Below, in pieces: positions 42,101 to 50,235 of a stretch of DNA of 64,000 nt (positions are counted from its first letter, which is position 1; every line of letters begins with the position of its first letter). The notes beneath the pieces are model-generated. The model did not search any database. It worked only from the letters and a program-made list of their open reading frames with translations, and was not told where the DNA came from. This DNA is from Eubacteriales bacterium (lineage in GTDB: Bacteria; Bacillota; Clostridia; Lachnospirales; Lachnospiraceae): NCBI GenBank assembly GCA_030536555.1, contig JAUNPU010000002.1:62001-126000 (forward strand), given 5' to 3'. A program made the translations under genes and the position numbers.

Positions 42101-45100
42101 TTGCAGAGAAGCTGGGGATGATTCCGACAGTATTCTATTCCGAGGACGCGAATCAGGAGCTGAGTCTGGATGCACAGGGATGGAGTACCACAGTGCCTGC
42201 GGACCCGGCGTCGGTTCGTGCAGTGGCTGTCAGCCTGGATACGTCCGGGATGGAGCATGGCGTCATGAAAGCCGGACAGATGGTCTATGTCGTTGTTTGG
42301 ATGCGGGCACCGGAGATTGCAGCGGTGGAACAGGTCCCATCGGGCAACGTCGTAATGGACAACGTCGCATCGGACAATGGCACAGCGGTGGGGCAGCAGG
42401 CGGTCAACCAGTATCTGGTTACCTTTGATGCGTATGACGGGGGAACGGGAGTTGAGCGGTCAATCTCCCTTCTGTCCTCGGAAACCAGGGTAAAGCTTCT
42501 GGATACTGTAGGACAGATTGTTCTGCAGAAGGAGGACGGAGATCGTCTGCTGGGGACCGATCCGGATGGCACGCCTCATTATGCGCCTCTGACGGGAGCG
42601 GTATTTCAGGTGTATGACGTGGATGGAAATCCGCTGTTTGGAACGGAGGGCCGTGCAGTGAACGGTCTGGGAAATATTACCGTGTCGAAGGTGCCGTATG
42701 GAACCTACTATTATGAAGAACGGAAGGCTCCGCCGGGGTACCGGAGAATAGCGGGGAGGCAGAAATTCCAGATTGACGGGGTGAAGGAGGTCCTGCCTGT
42801 ACAAAACTACCGGATTCCGGGTGAAGTGATCCTGACCAAGACGGATGCAGACGATGAGAACCACAGGCCCCTTTCGGGAGCGGAATTCGAACTGTACCGG
42901 GCAGATGGCAGGAAAGTCTTTACGGACGAGGCATTTGCATATTCTGACAGGGGGACGAAGGGCGTCTTTGTGACCGATGATGCCGGACAGATTCATATTA
43001 CGAACCTGCCCTGGGACAGCTACCGGTTTGTAGAGCGGAAGACCCCGAAGGGATATACGGGCGGGGAAGCGCCGATTGAATTCCGTGTGGGAAAAGCGCT
43101 GTATAACCCGGAGACGGAACGGATTGTCGCCTCGGTCTTTGCAGAGAACCGGCAGCTTGCTGCGGATGTGCTGGTCAGAAAGACAGATGCGGAGTCCGGC
43201 GAGCCGCTGCAGAATGCCTGCTATGATCTGTATAAACAGAAGGTTCACACAGCTGACGGAACGGCAGAGTGGGGGAAGATCCGGGAGGCATTAAAGACAA
43301 ACGCGGCAGGCGAGCTGACGGTGACCGGGCTGAAGTTCGGGACCTATCAGCTTCGGGAAACGCTGGCACCGAGAGGATATCAGATATCGGAGGAATACCC
43401 GGAGTTTACGCTGGATGCAGCCGGTACCGGAACGGTGCCTGTGATCCGGCATGTGAACCGGCGCAAGACGGGATCGGTTCAGCTGAAGAAGACATCAGAA
43501 GACGGGCTTCCCCTGAGCGGGGCTGTCTATACCTTATACAGGGAGAGAAGTGATATTCCGGTGGCAGAGAATCTGGTGACAGGGGAAGATGGCAGTACGC
43601 AAACGGTTACGGGGCTTGTCTGGGGAGATTACTGTTTTGTGGAAACAAAAGCGCCGAAGGGATATGTCATGGACGAAACGCCTATTCGGTTTATGGTGGA
43701 TGCAGGACAGGTGGATATCCCGCAGCAGGTCAGGGCGGTCAATAACCGGATTCGGGGCAGCGTGATGCTGGTGAAAATGGATGAAGATACCAGAAGCATC
43801 CGGCTTCCGGGGGCAGAATTCTGCCTGTACGGAAATGATGGCAGCCTGATCCGGTCCGGTCTGATCACCGGAGCAGACGGAAGCGTCAGGGTAGACGGTC
43901 TGGACTGGGGCAGCTACTATTTTGAGGAAAAGAAGGCGCCGAACGGCTATGGCATCAGCAGGGACAAGGTCCGGTTTTCGGTCAACGGGGACAACTGCAC
44001 GGTGGAGCAGACGGTATTCAGCTATGACCCGTTTGAACAGGTGCAGATCCGGATCAACAAGAAGATTAACGAGCAGTACGAGGCATTTGGCCGACCAACC
44101 TTTATTTATGAGATTTCCGGCAGAGATGTCAGCCAGAGGGAGCACAGATGGATCCGAACCATCACCCTGGACGGTGTCAACAGCGGGGAGACGGTTCTTG
44201 GCGGTATTCCGGCAGGAATCTACAGGGTCACGGAGCTGGAAGGCAGCCGGTACAGCCACTGCGGAGTTACGCCTGTGAGTCAGGTTACAGAGCTGGTGGG
44301 CATCGGAAGCGCGGTGCCGGAGGCGGGGCGCTATTATCCGGAGGCTGAGGGAGCGGTGGTGGATCTGACTGCCGCGAAGGAGGCGGAGATTACCTTTCAC
44401 AATGAGATGTCCCAGTATGAGAAGCTCAGTCACATGACCGGCAGCGTCAATCTGATTGCCGCAAGAAAGAAGATGACCGGGCTTACTGTGACCTACTCAG
44501 GACCTGCGGTGATCGAATCGGATACAGAGGATACCTATGCCTTTCGTGCCGGGGACCTGGAAGCAACGGTTTCCTACGATGACGGCAGCAGCGCGGTGGT
44601 GCCGTTTGGCCGACTGGAGCTAGATCCGGCAAGTGTGACAGGGGATTTTAATACCAGCGGGGCCGGGTATACGGTTCATGTCTCCTACACAGAAGGAGGG
44701 CTGACCTGCCGGGACAGCTTCGGTGTGGAAATCAGGCTGCAGCCTCCGGCGAAACCACCGAGGGTAATCTACGATGCCAATGGCGGATATTTTGGTGAGG
44801 ACCCGAACCTGGTGATCAATCAGGTCCTTTATCAGACCGGAGTGATTCAGGTGCCGCCGCAGCTGGTAAGAAAGATTGCAAAGTCGAAGAATGTCAGTGA
44901 GGATGGCAGCAGCTTTCAGGGGGAATACGGAAACAGCATGAATGAGATACAGGTGGTCACGATCCCGGGGGCAGACCGTCTTCACGTAAAAATCACCTGT
45001 CAGACGGAGAGCATCAACTATGACTGGGTATGCATCTATCCGCCTGATATGACGCCGCTTGTTACGAACCACACCGGTTCCATATCCGGCAAGCTGGGCG

Positions 45101-45432
45101 GAAAAGTGAAAACCACAAATGAGTATGATGTAGAAGGGGATACGGTGAAGTTCTACCTGCACTCCGACCGGACAAGCAGCAATTACTATGGCTATTATGC
45201 AGAGGTCACCTATGAGATACCGGCATATGAGAAACCGGGAAATGTAGTCCTTTCTGGAAGCTATCTGGAACCGAAGTATCCTTCCGGCGACAAAACGGTG
45301 GAGTTTGCCGGATGGTATACGGATGCAGCCTGCAGTGCCGGACAGGAATTTGACCCGGAAAGTGCTGAGCTGGGAGAAGAGACCCGGGTATATGCGAAAT
45401 GGAAGATATTGGTGAATGAAAAAAATAGTTGA
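39175..45432 (+). CDS. Giant secreted adhesin-like protein with prealbumin-like repeats
   Basis: A 2085-residue exported protein beginning at GTG 39175 four bases after the previous gene. Signal peptide about 1-34. Residues 40-400 are adhesin head-like; a Ser/Asp-rich linker (ELASPSDL type) lies near 430-490. Five SpaA-like domains start near 1109, 1217, 1329, 1433 and 1527, each ending in E-x-K-A/T-P-x-G-Y; their lysines and glutamates could form isopeptide bonds. Further domains: another Cna-like unit (about 1621), an Ig-like region (1759), a CUB-like domain (1922) and an InlB-type repeat (2019, EFAGWYTDAAC). No LPXTG or membrane tail is seen. Presumed function is adhesion together with the SipW/camelysin proteins. 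Confidence 0.85.
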   Translation: MRRGKGRGRRLLALWLCLVMLVVRVPALSFAEEAYSGYLDGWSVECVWADLNPDYVWNASGDEERQPKLMFTYRLEQAGRDYPAGSLSVTIPGIGSAVRGQVKKASKIAADKDGAEWSYVWDSRQDVYTFTNRFDVKAGQSLSGGFEMLWTMKARDCTDGYTQKKSPVFAVDGAGAITMEPLEYRFGSMRDRYRMSWNRSRLTGAQAETADPDYVWYQYGTRFDVDRLARGLYRSEYFVSVELPEGADYGDVKVILDGRDCELASDGSGAWGFLSFRERGGDLSTDIAAGTNQFRIGFRREALDGQQVSLHGHLNRLYQDETDWTVQAGENECVDVEDTFTVEGYGFQYTGYVYQVSKYSEGYENIHNHSAPKDYTDRLNAVSLYSGQVVKFTLSGQANRSYGEAAAAGVRYGDNETGEDIDRSAVCGELASPSDLVSSVELAGSSDLVSSVELASSSDVADLPEVEEVSGEADGSELASPSDMEILSEDELVLETDGAGRNGIGENMMYSLILGDDKLAVCQNNGEIRALEDEEYDVESVTVPSDGRDYDYQVYGAGTQDTDFSAYELIGTGSTGAEQTFHLDEGCKAVYVRANGITGSCQLHVNVGIRFHLDWESEQKKPVEERVDHEERVINFGYLRSMYETADQGEQKDNVVGADSYVEAYGRELAERDWNTYGEYQQRGYSHVWLRSPVTEVKAGTLLQDFVLAGRDRFETRISSAGRIRADEQGPLERFSLYAVLPDGLRTDPDRDEIEIGGSGFFLTGEGADGLQDYAAVRMEKWNGRDVIAADFDFAGAPLDISQLTSVYMIIPASLIYVDYLTYGNRYEVTTFLLPQDGGLDRISGEAVTADEYDIDGDGVLTDRMAYNIAGAVVSDDVSEWRGYSSKYVKSSYSGGYVQDTVAKCFRADGTAEEKAQALYSYRLDLGLGASSAGNIVLYDRIEQGATIALNEEEPDAVTVIPSGWQGEFQQVDTGFAEKLGMIPTVFYSEDANQELSLDAQGWSTTVPADPASVRAVAVSLDTSGMEHGVMKAGQMVYVVVWMRAPEIAAVEQVPSGNVVMDNVASDNGTAVGQQAVNQYLVTFDAYDGGTGVERSISLLSSETRVKLLDTVGQIVLQKEDGDRLLGTDPDGTPHYAPLTGAVFQVYDVDGNPLFGTEGRAVNGLGNITVSKVPYGTYYYEERKAPPGYRRIAGRQKFQIDGVKEVLPVQNYRIPGEVILTKTDADDENHRPLSGAEFELYRADGRKVFTDEAFAYSDRGTKGVFVTDDAGQIHITNLPWDSYRFVERKTPKGYTGGEAPIEFRVGKALYNPETERIVASVFAENRQLAADVLVRKTDAESGEPLQNACYDLYKQKVHTADGTAEWGKIREALKTNAAGELTVTGLKFGTYQLRETLAPRGYQISEEYPEFTLDAAGTGTVPVIRHVNRRKTGSVQLKKTSEDGLPLSGAVYTLYRERSDIPVAENLVTGEDGSTQTVTGLVWGDYCFVETKAPKGYVMDETPIRFMVDAGQVDIPQQVRAVNNRIRGSVMLVKMDEDTRSIRLPGAEFCLYGNDGSLIRSGLITGADGSVRVDGLDWGSYYFEEKKAPNGYGISRDKVRFSVNGDNCTVEQTVFSYDPFEQVQIRINKKINEQYEAFGRPTFIYEISGRDVSQREHRWIRTITLDGVNSGETVLGGIPAGIYRVTELEGSRYSHCGVTPVSQVTELVGIGSAVPEAGRYYPEAEGAVVDLTAAKEAEITFHNEMSQYEKLSHMTGSVNLIAARKKMTGLTVTYSGPAVIESDTEDTYAFRAGDLEATVSYDDGSSAVVPFGRLELDPASVTGDFNTSGAGYTVHVSYTEGGLTCRDSFGVEIRLQPPAKPPRVIYDANGGYFGEDPNLVINQVLYQTGVIQVPPQLVRKIAKSKNVSEDGSSFQGEYGNSMNEIQVVTIPGADRLHVKITCQTESINYDWVCIYPPDMTPLVTNHTGSISGKLGGKVKTTNEYDVEGDTVKFYLHSDRTSSNYYGYYAEVTYEIPAYEKPGNVVLSGSYLEPKYPSGDKTVEFAGWYTDAACSAGQEFDPESAELGEETRVYAKWKILVNEKNS
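40459..40630 (+). repeat. Degenerate ASPSD-type repeat linker
   Basis: GAGCTGGCGAGTCCGTCGGA recurs every 36 bases as ELASPSDLVSSV, ELAGSSDLVSSV and ELASSSDVADLP, and once more as ELASPSDMEIL near 40610. The repeats encode a flexible Ser/Asp/Glu linker between the head and stalk of the giant protein. Confidence 0.8.
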
Positions 45433-45480
45433 CTACATCAATTATATGTGGTAGATTATTACTTGACAAGGTCAACTAAT
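45426..45480 (+). promoter_or_regulatory. Promoter and nested inverted repeats before the reductase operon
   Basis: TTGACT (45429-45434) and TAGATT (45452-45457), 17 bases apart, form a promoter that begins at the end of the giant protein gene. TAGTTGAC (45426-45433) and GTCAACTA (45471-45478) are inverted copies, and a shorter TTGAC-AAG-GTCAA repeat sits at 45463-45475. The MarR protein of the same operon is the likely ligand. Confidence 0.65.
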
Positions 45481-45504
45481 TCAGACTGAGAAGGGAAAAT
45501 TTAT

Positions 45505-46608
45505 ATGAATCAGGTATTTACGCCAGTATCCATTCGAAATGTATCGTTAAAGAACCGTATTGTATTTGCACCGACATCCGTGGGCCGCGGGGAAGCGGCA
45601 ATCTGTAAGGAGATTGCCGCAGGCGGCTGCGGGCTCTATATTATGGCAGATCTGTCTGTGGTTCCGTCCATGATGGGAGCGCCTTCCCTGGATTCGGACC
45701 GGTATGAGGCATATTTTAAGCAGATCATCGATCTCTGCCACAGCCACGGCTGCAAGATCTCTGCACAGCTGTTCCATCCGGAATATGATGTGGCTGCGAT
45801 CAGCCTTCTGTACCGGAAGGCAAGAGAGGAAGGCAGCATGTCACCGGAGGATGTGAGAAGAGCACTGGCGGAGAGTACCAGAACCTACTGCGACCAGCTG
45901 ACAGCCGATCAGGTGAGGGATATTATCCGGGCATTTGCAGAGGCGGCGGAGCGGGCAAAGAGCTTTGGCTTTGACATGGTGCAGATTCACGGCGACAGAC
46001 TGATCGGAAGCTTCACCTCTCCGCTGTTCAATCACAGACAGGATGAGTTCGGTGCCCACAGCGTTGTCCCGGAGCAGATCGTGAAGGCAGTCCGTGAGAC
46101 AGTGGGAGACTTCCCGGTGGACTACAAGCTGACCGTGCGGATCGAGGAGGAAGGTCTCGGAAGAGGCGGAATCTCTCAGGAAGAGGTGGGCGAGTTTGTG
46201 AGAAAGCTGGATGCCTGCGGCGTGGACAGCTATCACGTGGCGCTTGCCAATCACACAGATGTGAAAGACACGATTCCGGCGCGGAATCACGAGAAGCTTA
46301 AGGAGGAGGGCTGCTTTGCAGCACTGGCTCTGGAGGTAAAGAAGTATACGGACCGCCCGGTCTGCACCGTCGGAAAGCTGCAGCATCTGGATAAGATGGA
46401 GGCATTGCTGGAACAGGGTATCGAGATGATCGGAATGTCCCGCCAGCTGGTTGCTGATCCGGCATGGCCGAAGAAGGCGGAGGCGGGAGATCTGGACAGT
46501 ATCCGTTACTGCCTCTATTGTAACCAGAAGTGTCTTGGAGCGCTGAAGTCGGGGGCATCCATCGGCTGTGTGCTTCGCCCGGAAGCTCAGGAAAAGGAGA
46601 AGCGATGA
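45505..46608 (+). CDS. Old yellow enzyme-family NADH:flavin oxidoreductase
   Basis: A 367-residue FMN barrel protein of the OYE/2,4-dienoyl-CoA reductase group. Conserved: FTPVSIRNVSLKNRIVFAPTS at the N-terminus, FGFDMVQIHGDRLIGSFTSPLFNHRQDEFG (the 'HGAHGYL' region, altered) and GIEMIGMSRQLVADPAWP near the end. A CLYCNQKC...GCV cluster (residues about 335-355) fits an iron-sulfur site. The protein stops after the barrel, without the FAD/NAD domain of full dienoyl reductases. Substrate unknown. Confidence 0.85.
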   Translation: MNQVFTPVSIRNVSLKNRIVFAPTSVGRGEAAICKEIAAGGCGLYIMADLSVVPSMMGAPSLDSDRYEAYFKQIIDLCHSHGCKISAQLFHPEYDVAAISLLYRKAREEGSMSPEDVRRALAESTRTYCDQLTADQVRDIIRAFAEAAERAKSFGFDMVQIHGDRLIGSFTSPLFNHRQDEFGAHSVVPEQIVKAVRETVGDFPVDYKLTVRIEEEGLGRGGISQEEVGEFVRKLDACGVDSYHVALANHTDVKDTIPARNHEKLKEEGCFAALALEVKKYTDRPVCTVGKLQHLDKMEALLEQGIEMIGMSRQLVADPAWPKKAEAGDLDSIRYCLYCNQKCLGALKSGASIGCVLRPEAQEKEKR

Positions 46609-47222
46609 TGAGAATGAAATGTGTGAAGGTTCAGGTAATTGGAGCTGCGGTGTGCGCCATGGCACTGCTGGCGGGATGTCAGTCAGGGGCGAAAGCTGCG
46701 GAGACACAGGCAGCCACGGTGCAGGCGGAGACAGAGAGTGTAGCAGAGACAGAGACTGCCGCGAAGACGGAGAGTGTCGTGGAGACAGAGACTGCTGCGG
46801 AGGCGGTGGACGCAGTCTCCAGCGCTTCCCAGATGTTCTATCAGGATGCGTCCTTTGATCATGACAGGCTGTGGGATTCCATCGGGAAGTTTGAAGGAAG
46901 CTGCACCATCGCCACTGTGAATGAGGACGGTACTCCCAATCTGATCGTTGCAGTGCCGGGAACGGCAGGGGACTCCCATCTGTACTTTAACTGGGCGGAC
47001 AACGGGACAAAGGCAAATGTACAGCGGACCGGAGAGGCCATGCTCAGCTACTATGTGTATCACCCGGAGGCAGAGGAGAAGATGGAACGCAATCAGGGAG
47101 CCAGGATTAAGGTATCTCTGGAGACCGACCAGGCTGTGTTAGAGCAGCTCCAGAAGGAAAATCCGGCATGTTCTGCTGTAAGTACAGTGCTTCGGGTTGA
47201 AGAAATCCTTCCGATAGGATAA
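46605..47222 (+). CDS. Lipoprotein with PNPOx-like flavin-binding domain
   Basis: A 205-residue lipoprotein with lipobox LLAGC. ATG 46605 overlaps the reductase stop by four bases. After a Thr/Glu/Ala-rich linker (ETESVAETETAAKTES), the domain GSCTIATVNEDGTPNLIVAVPGTAGDSHLYFNWADNGTKANVQRTGEAMLSYYVY has the split-barrel pattern of pyridoxamine-phosphate-oxidase-like flavin proteins. It could receive electrons outside the membrane or sense a redox compound; a lipid-anchored PNPOx is uncommon. Confidence 0.75.
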   Translation: MMRMKCVKVQVIGAAVCAMALLAGCQSGAKAAETQAATVQAETESVAETETAAKTESVVETETAAEAVDAVSSASQMFYQDASFDHDRLWDSIGKFEGSCTIATVNEDGTPNLIVAVPGTAGDSHLYFNWADNGTKANVQRTGEAMLSYYVYHPEAEEKMERNQGARIKVSLETDQAVLEQLQKENPACSAVSTVLRVEEILPIG

Positions 47223-47258
47223 AATAGGAAAGAAATTCAAACTGGATGGAGGTTTGTC

Positions 47259-47699
47259 ATGCCCGAGAATAATACTGCCAGTGTTGCGCGCCATATCGGA
47301 CTGCTCAGCAAGCATTTCCGACATCACTGCGATGTGGCACTGGAGCCCTTTGGACTGACCAATGGATCCTATTTTTATCTGATTTATGTGAATTATCATC
47401 CGGGCTGTTCCCTGGTGGACCTAAGAGAGGGACTCCAGGCAGATAAGGCCCTGGTGACCCGGATGGTGAACCGCCTCTGTGAGATCGGCTATATCAGCAA
47501 GAGCAGACGATCAGAGGACGGACGCAGCTACAGTCTGAATCTGACCGAGGAAGGTCACCGGGTATTCAATTATGTCAGAGAGCTTCCGTCAGCCTGGAGC
47601 AAGCAGACACTTGCGCCCCTGGGGGAAGAGGAACGGCAGACATTGATGCATCTGCTGGAGAAAGTATACACTGGAATGTGTGTGGGAGATGGAGCGTGA
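47259..47699 (+). CDS. MarR-family transcriptional regulator
   Basis: A 146-residue winged-helix regulator: ARHIGLLSKHFRHHCDVALEPFGLTNGSYFYLIYVNYHPG, HTH SLVDLREGLQADKALVTRMVNRLCEIGYI, wing SRRSEDGRSYSLNLTEEG. GGATGGAGG precedes ATG 47259. Third in an operon with the OYE reductase and PNPOx-like lipoprotein, it probably represses the operon from the inverted repeats at 45426-45480 and responds to a substrate of the reductase. Confidence 0.9.
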   Translation: MPENNTASVARHIGLLSKHFRHHCDVALEPFGLTNGSYFYLIYVNYHPGCSLVDLREGLQADKALVTRMVNRLCEIGYISKSRRSEDGRSYSLNLTEEGHRVFNYVRELPSAWSKQTLAPLGEEERQTLMHLLEKVYTGMCVGDGA

Positions 47700-47722
47700 G
47701 ACATCACGCTTTCATCTCTTTT
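47686..47722 (+). terminator. Terminator overlapping the marR stop
   Basis: GAGATG and AGCGTGA (47686-47699) pair with TCACGCT and CATCTC (47704-47718), followed by TTTTCTTTT. The 5' arm contains the last codons of the regulator gene. Confidence 0.85.
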
Positions 47723-47785
47723 CTTTTATACGGATTTATGGTACAATTCTGACATACGTTGCACCGGAAAAAGGGGAAAATGCTG

Positions 47786-48589
47786 ATGAAGGAAAAACTA
47801 TATACCATAGAACTGACAGATGCGGTGAAGGCGGATGACGAGTGCATGTTCTGCTGGCTGGAGCGGAAGCTGGAGCAGGAGAATCTGGAATTTGTGCTGG
47901 GTTCCTCCTATATGGAGAGCGATATTCGGGAACAGACCAGCCAGAAGGGATTCTGCCGTCATCACACGAAGATGATGTACGATTATGGCAATACGCTGGG
48001 GAATGCCTGGATCTTAAAGTCCAGAATGGAACATATGAACCGTGAGTTCAGGAAGCAGATGGACCAGTATCAGCCGGGAGGAAAGAAGTCCGGCGGCCTT
48101 GCAGGGCTGTTTCGCAAGCCTGCAGCCAGAGGCGGCTTTGGTTCTGCCGAGGATGGGGATGGTTTTGGAGGCAGCGCAGCGGAGCAGTGGCTTCGGTCTG
48201 AGGAGCATCACTGCTATGTCTGTGACCGGATGCAGATCATATATGACCGGATGCTGGACACCTTCGTGTACCAGTTGAGAAATGATCCGGCATTCTGTGA
48301 GCATCTGCTGAAGTCGAAGGGATTCTGCATGCACCATTTTGCAGATGTGCTGCGTGTGTGCGAGGAGAAGCTGAAGCCGGATGAGAAGGAAGTATGGATT
48401 CCGAAGCTGGGAGAGCTGATGAGAAGGAATCTGGACCGGATTCAGGAGGACATCGACTGGCTGATTGAGAAGTTCGATTATCGGAATCAGGATGCAGACT
48501 GGAAGAATTCCAGGGATGCGGTGCAGCGGACTATGCAGAAGCTGGTGGGCAGCTATCCGGCAGACCCGGTATTTCAGAATCGGAAGTAA
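47786..48589 (+). CDS. DUF6062-family protein
   Basis: A 267-residue cytoplasmic protein starting at ATG 47786, seven bases after GGGGAA (ATG 47780 is too close). It shows two repeats of a C-x-x-C plus H-H pattern: ECMFCWLERKLE ... GFCRHHTKMMYDYG and HCYVCDRMQIIYDR ... GFCMHHFADVLRV. The Cys and His residues could bind metal. A Gly/Lys-rich insert separates the two halves. Function unknown; the family is common in Clostridia. Confidence 0.75.
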   Translation: MKEKLYTIELTDAVKADDECMFCWLERKLEQENLEFVLGSSYMESDIREQTSQKGFCRHHTKMMYDYGNTLGNAWILKSRMEHMNREFRKQMDQYQPGGKKSGGLAGLFRKPAARGGFGSAEDGDGFGGSAAEQWLRSEEHHCYVCDRMQIIYDRMLDTFVYQLRNDPAFCEHLLKSKGFCMHHFADVLRVCEEKLKPDEKEVWIPKLGELMRRNLDRIQEDIDWLIEKFDYRNQDADWKNSRDAVQRTMQKLVGSYPADPVFQNRK

Positions 48590-48615
48590 CGTTAGAATCA
48601 GGAGGATATACAGGA

Positions 48616-49281
48616 ATGAGTACAACAGTAAAGGCAGTCATTTTTGATCAGGATGGTCTGATGTTTGATACGGAGCGGGTTTCCACCGAGGCGTGGGGAA
48701 TCGCAGGCGGAGAGATGGGAATCAGGCTGGAGGAGTCATTTCTCTGCACGATTCGCGGGATGAATTATGAGGATTCCACAAAGCGGTTTCAGGAGGCATT
48801 TGGCGACTCTTATGACTATGGTCCCCTGCGTGTCCGGAAGAGAGAACTGTTTGAGCAGCTTCTCAGACAGCGGGGAGTTCCGGTGAAGCCGGGCTTAAAG
48901 GAGCTTCTTGCCTATCTGAAGGAGCAGGGAATCAAGATCGCCCTGGCGACAGCCAGCACGAAGGAATATTCCCTGAGAAACCTGCGGGAAGTGGGAATCG
49001 AGGAGTACTTTGACCACATCATCAGCGGCGATATGGTGACCCATTCCAAGCCGGATCCGGAGCTGTTTCTGACGGCGGCGAAGGTGCTGGACGAGGAGCC
49101 GGAGCACTGCATGGTGCTGGAGGACAGTCTCAACGGTGTGGAGGCAGGAATCCGCGGCGGATTTGTGACGGTCATGGTGCCAGATCTGACCCAGCCGGAT
49201 GATTCACTGCGCAGCCGCGTGACCTGTGTCTGCAGTTCCCTGCTGGAGGTGCGGGACCGGATACGGCAGGGGGAGCTGTAA
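48616..49281 (+). CDS. HAD-family hydrolase, beta-phosphoglucomutase-like
   Basis: A 221-residue HAD phosphatase. Nucleophile motif VIFDQDGLMFDTE (DxD), motif II Thr/Ser in LATAST, Lys in SKPDPELF and the acidic motif VLEDSLNGVEAG. The helical cap between residues 15 and 80 is of the subfamily I type. Substrate is a small phosphorylated compound, probably a sugar phosphate. AGGAGGATATACAGG precedes ATG 48616. Confidence 0.9.
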   Translation: MSTTVKAVIFDQDGLMFDTERVSTEAWGIAGGEMGIRLEESFLCTIRGMNYEDSTKRFQEAFGDSYDYGPLRVRKRELFEQLLRQRGVPVKPGLKELLAYLKEQGIKIALATASTKEYSLRNLREVGIEEYFDHIISGDMVTHSKPDPELFLTAAKVLDEEPEHCMVLEDSLNGVEAGIRGGFVTVMVPDLTQPDDSLRSRVTCVCSSLLEVRDRIRQGEL

Positions 49282-49283
49282 CG

Positions 49284-50201
49284 TTGGAGAGATGGATGCA
49301 TATGGCACACTCCGGAGCGTGGGTGGCAGCTACTGCAGCTGTGACTACAGTCATCTGCGCCCTGCGGTCACGGCATGAGCGGAATCACTTTAAAATAGAA
49401 GAAACGGTGATCGCTTCACCGAAGATCAGGACAGCCAGAACCCTGGTATTTCTGTCGGATCTTCATGATAAGGAATTCGGAGCGGGCAATGAAGAACTGC
49501 TGGCGGCAATCCGAAAGATTAATCCGGATGCGGTGCTGATCGGCGGAGATATGATGGTGGCGAAGAAAGGGAAAGCCGGTCTGGATGTGACGCGGCGGCT
49601 GGTGCAGGGACTGAGGAACCTGGGGCGGCCTGTTTACTATGCAAACGGCAACCACGAGCAGCGGCTGGAGCGGGAGACAGAGCATTATGGAAACCTGTAC
49701 CGGGAGCTGCTGGAGATCCTGCAGGAGCAGGGCGTGCACTATCTGTCGGATGCATCAGAAGAGTTATGGGAGGATGTCCAAATCAGTGGTTTGAATCTGG
49801 ATACCTGCTACTATCGGGATATTTTTCCTGCCAGAATGAAGACTTCCTATATTCATGACCATCTGGGGCAGTCGGATGCGCGGCGGTTCCAGATTCTGAT
49901 GGTCCATTCGCCGCTGTATCACGAAGCTTATGCAGCGTGGGGGGCGGATCTTGCGCTGGCGGGACATTTTCATGGCGGGACCATCCGGCTTCCGCTGCTG
50001 GGCGGGGTGATGACTCCGCAGTATCAGTTCTTTCTGCCGTGCTGCGCCGGAACCCTGGAGCGGGATGGACGGGTCATGGTCGTCAGTCGGGGTCTGGGGA
50101 CTCACTCCATCAATATCCGTCTGAACAATTACCCACAGCTGGTGGTGGTTCGACTGATACCGGAATCAGGACCCGGCAGCAATGAGAAAGATAACCTGTG
50201 A
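49284..50201 (+). CDS. Membrane-anchored metallophosphoesterase
   Basis: A 305-residue protein starting at TTG 49284. A short N-terminal hydrophobic segment (WVAATAAVTTVICAL) anchors it. Metal ligands: FLSDLHDKEFG, IGGDMM, NGNHE, and GHFHGGTIRLP with a His in MVHSPL. The family includes YkuE-type enzymes acting on the membrane side or on cyclic nucleotides and UDP-sugar lipids. The following gene overlaps its end. Confidence 0.85.
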   Translation: MERWMHMAHSGAWVAATAAVTTVICALRSRHERNHFKIEETVIASPKIRTARTLVFLSDLHDKEFGAGNEELLAAIRKINPDAVLIGGDMMVAKKGKAGLDVTRRLVQGLRNLGRPVYYANGNHEQRLERETEHYGNLYRELLEILQEQGVHYLSDASEELWEDVQISGLNLDTCYYRDIFPARMKTSYIHDHLGQSDARRFQILMVHSPLYHEAYAAWGADLALAGHFHGGTIRLPLLGGVMTPQYQFFLPCCAGTLERDGRVMVVSRGLGTHSINIRLNNYPQLVVVRLIPESGPGSNEKDNL

Positions 50202-50235
50202 GAACAGGATTTTTGAAGAACAGGAAGAGAAACCA

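Noticed and set aside
39175..45432. A hidden LPXTG anchor at the C-terminus of the giant protein
   Set aside because: The last residues are WKILVNEKNS, and the alternative frames after 45400 contain only a promoter and inverted repeats. No sorting signal was found.
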